5,096 nucleotides of DNA from Hyphomicrobiaceae bacterium (GTDB lineage: Bacteria; Pseudomonadota; Alphaproteobacteria; Rhizobiales; Hyphomicrobiaceae), in assembly GCA_020442225.1 (NCBI GenBank), contig JAGRKR010000123.1:1-5096 (forward strand), read 5' to 3'. Positions 4,887-5,096 of the stretch are shown here, in pieces (within the stretch, counting starts at the first letter, position 1; each line of letters opens with the position of its first letter). The position numbers and the translations under genes are program-made. Below the pieces are notes generated by a model. That model searched no databases, was not told the DNA's origin, and saw only the letters and a program-made list of their open reading frames with translations.

Positions 4887-5096
4887 ATGGCTGAGGCCCC
4901 GTTCATCCTCGGGCAGGCGATCGCCCTTACGTTCGACGATGTGCTGCTCGTGCCAGGTCCTTCGGACGTGATGCCGAGCGAGGTCTCGATCGGCTCGCGG
5001 GTGACGCGGGACATCACGCTCAACATCCCCGTGCTGTCCTCGGCCATGGATACCGTTACGGAAGGCCGGCTCGCGATCGCCATGGCGCAGGCCGGC
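4887..5096 (+). CDS. guaB: inosine-5'-monophosphate dehydrogenase, N-terminal part (cut by window edge)
   Basis: GuaB oxidises IMP to XMP with NAD+, the committed step of guanine nucleotide synthesis in the cytoplasm. Only the first 70 residues are in the window. They match the family closely: [21 protein letters not shown] (residues 13-33), then [32 protein letters not shown] in two adjoining parts (39-53 and 54-70), which form the start of the TIM barrel. The catalytic Cys loop, the CBS pair and the mobile flap lie beyond the edge. The start is supported by AAGGAG six bases upstream. The gene follows rlmE in the same direction after 197 bases, an order often seen in alphaproteobacteria. Confidence 0.97.
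   Translation, partial: MAEAPFILGQAIALTFDDVLLVPGPSDVMPSEVSIGSRVTRDITLNIPVLSSAMDTVTEGRLAIAMAQAG

Overview
This is a high-GC chromosomal window with strongly G/C-biased third codon positions. It most likely comes from an alphaproteobacterium, perhaps Hyphomicrobiales or Rhodospirillales. That placement is inferred from the gene order Ppx/GppA phosphatase, RlmE, IMP dehydrogenase, from the protein flavours, and from an alphaproteobacterial-type tRNA-Gln with an encoded CCA. The genus cannot be named from this sequence alone.

Layout. The first 46 bases hold what looks like the last codons of a plus-strand gene. A convergent minus-strand gene follows (382 down to 89) for a 97-residue protein with about three membrane segments and no recognised family. 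About 1.2 kb (383-1558) then has no convincing gene. It holds several inverted repeats, one tiny plus-strand ORF with an excellent ribosome-binding site, and a possible decayed minus-strand ORF. A minus-strand tRNA-Gln(CUG) sits at 1632-1559, with a good sigma70-type promoter just upstream. Next is a minus-strand gene for an exported M15-family zinc D,D-/L,D-peptidase (2546-1761). A 187-base divergent intergenic region separates it from a plus-strand run: a Ppx/GppA-family phosphatase (2734-3966), the 23S rRNA 2'-O-methyltransferase RlmE (3979-4689) and, after a 197-base gap, the first 70 codons of guaB (from 4887), cut by the window edge.

How the genes fit together. Ppx/GppA and rlmE are 12 bases apart and are almost certainly co-transcribed. 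guaB lies in the same direction but far enough away to have its own promoter. The plus-strand cluster joins alarmone/polyphosphate turnover, ribosome maturation and guanine-nucleotide synthesis. This is a housekeeping growth-control neighbourhood, not an accessory island. The peptidase probably acts on peptidoglycan in the periplasm.

I see no CRISPR array, transposase, integrase, toxin-antitoxin pair or defence system. The least explained material is the 383-1558 region and the small membrane protein. I found no evidence for an undescribed multi-gene system.
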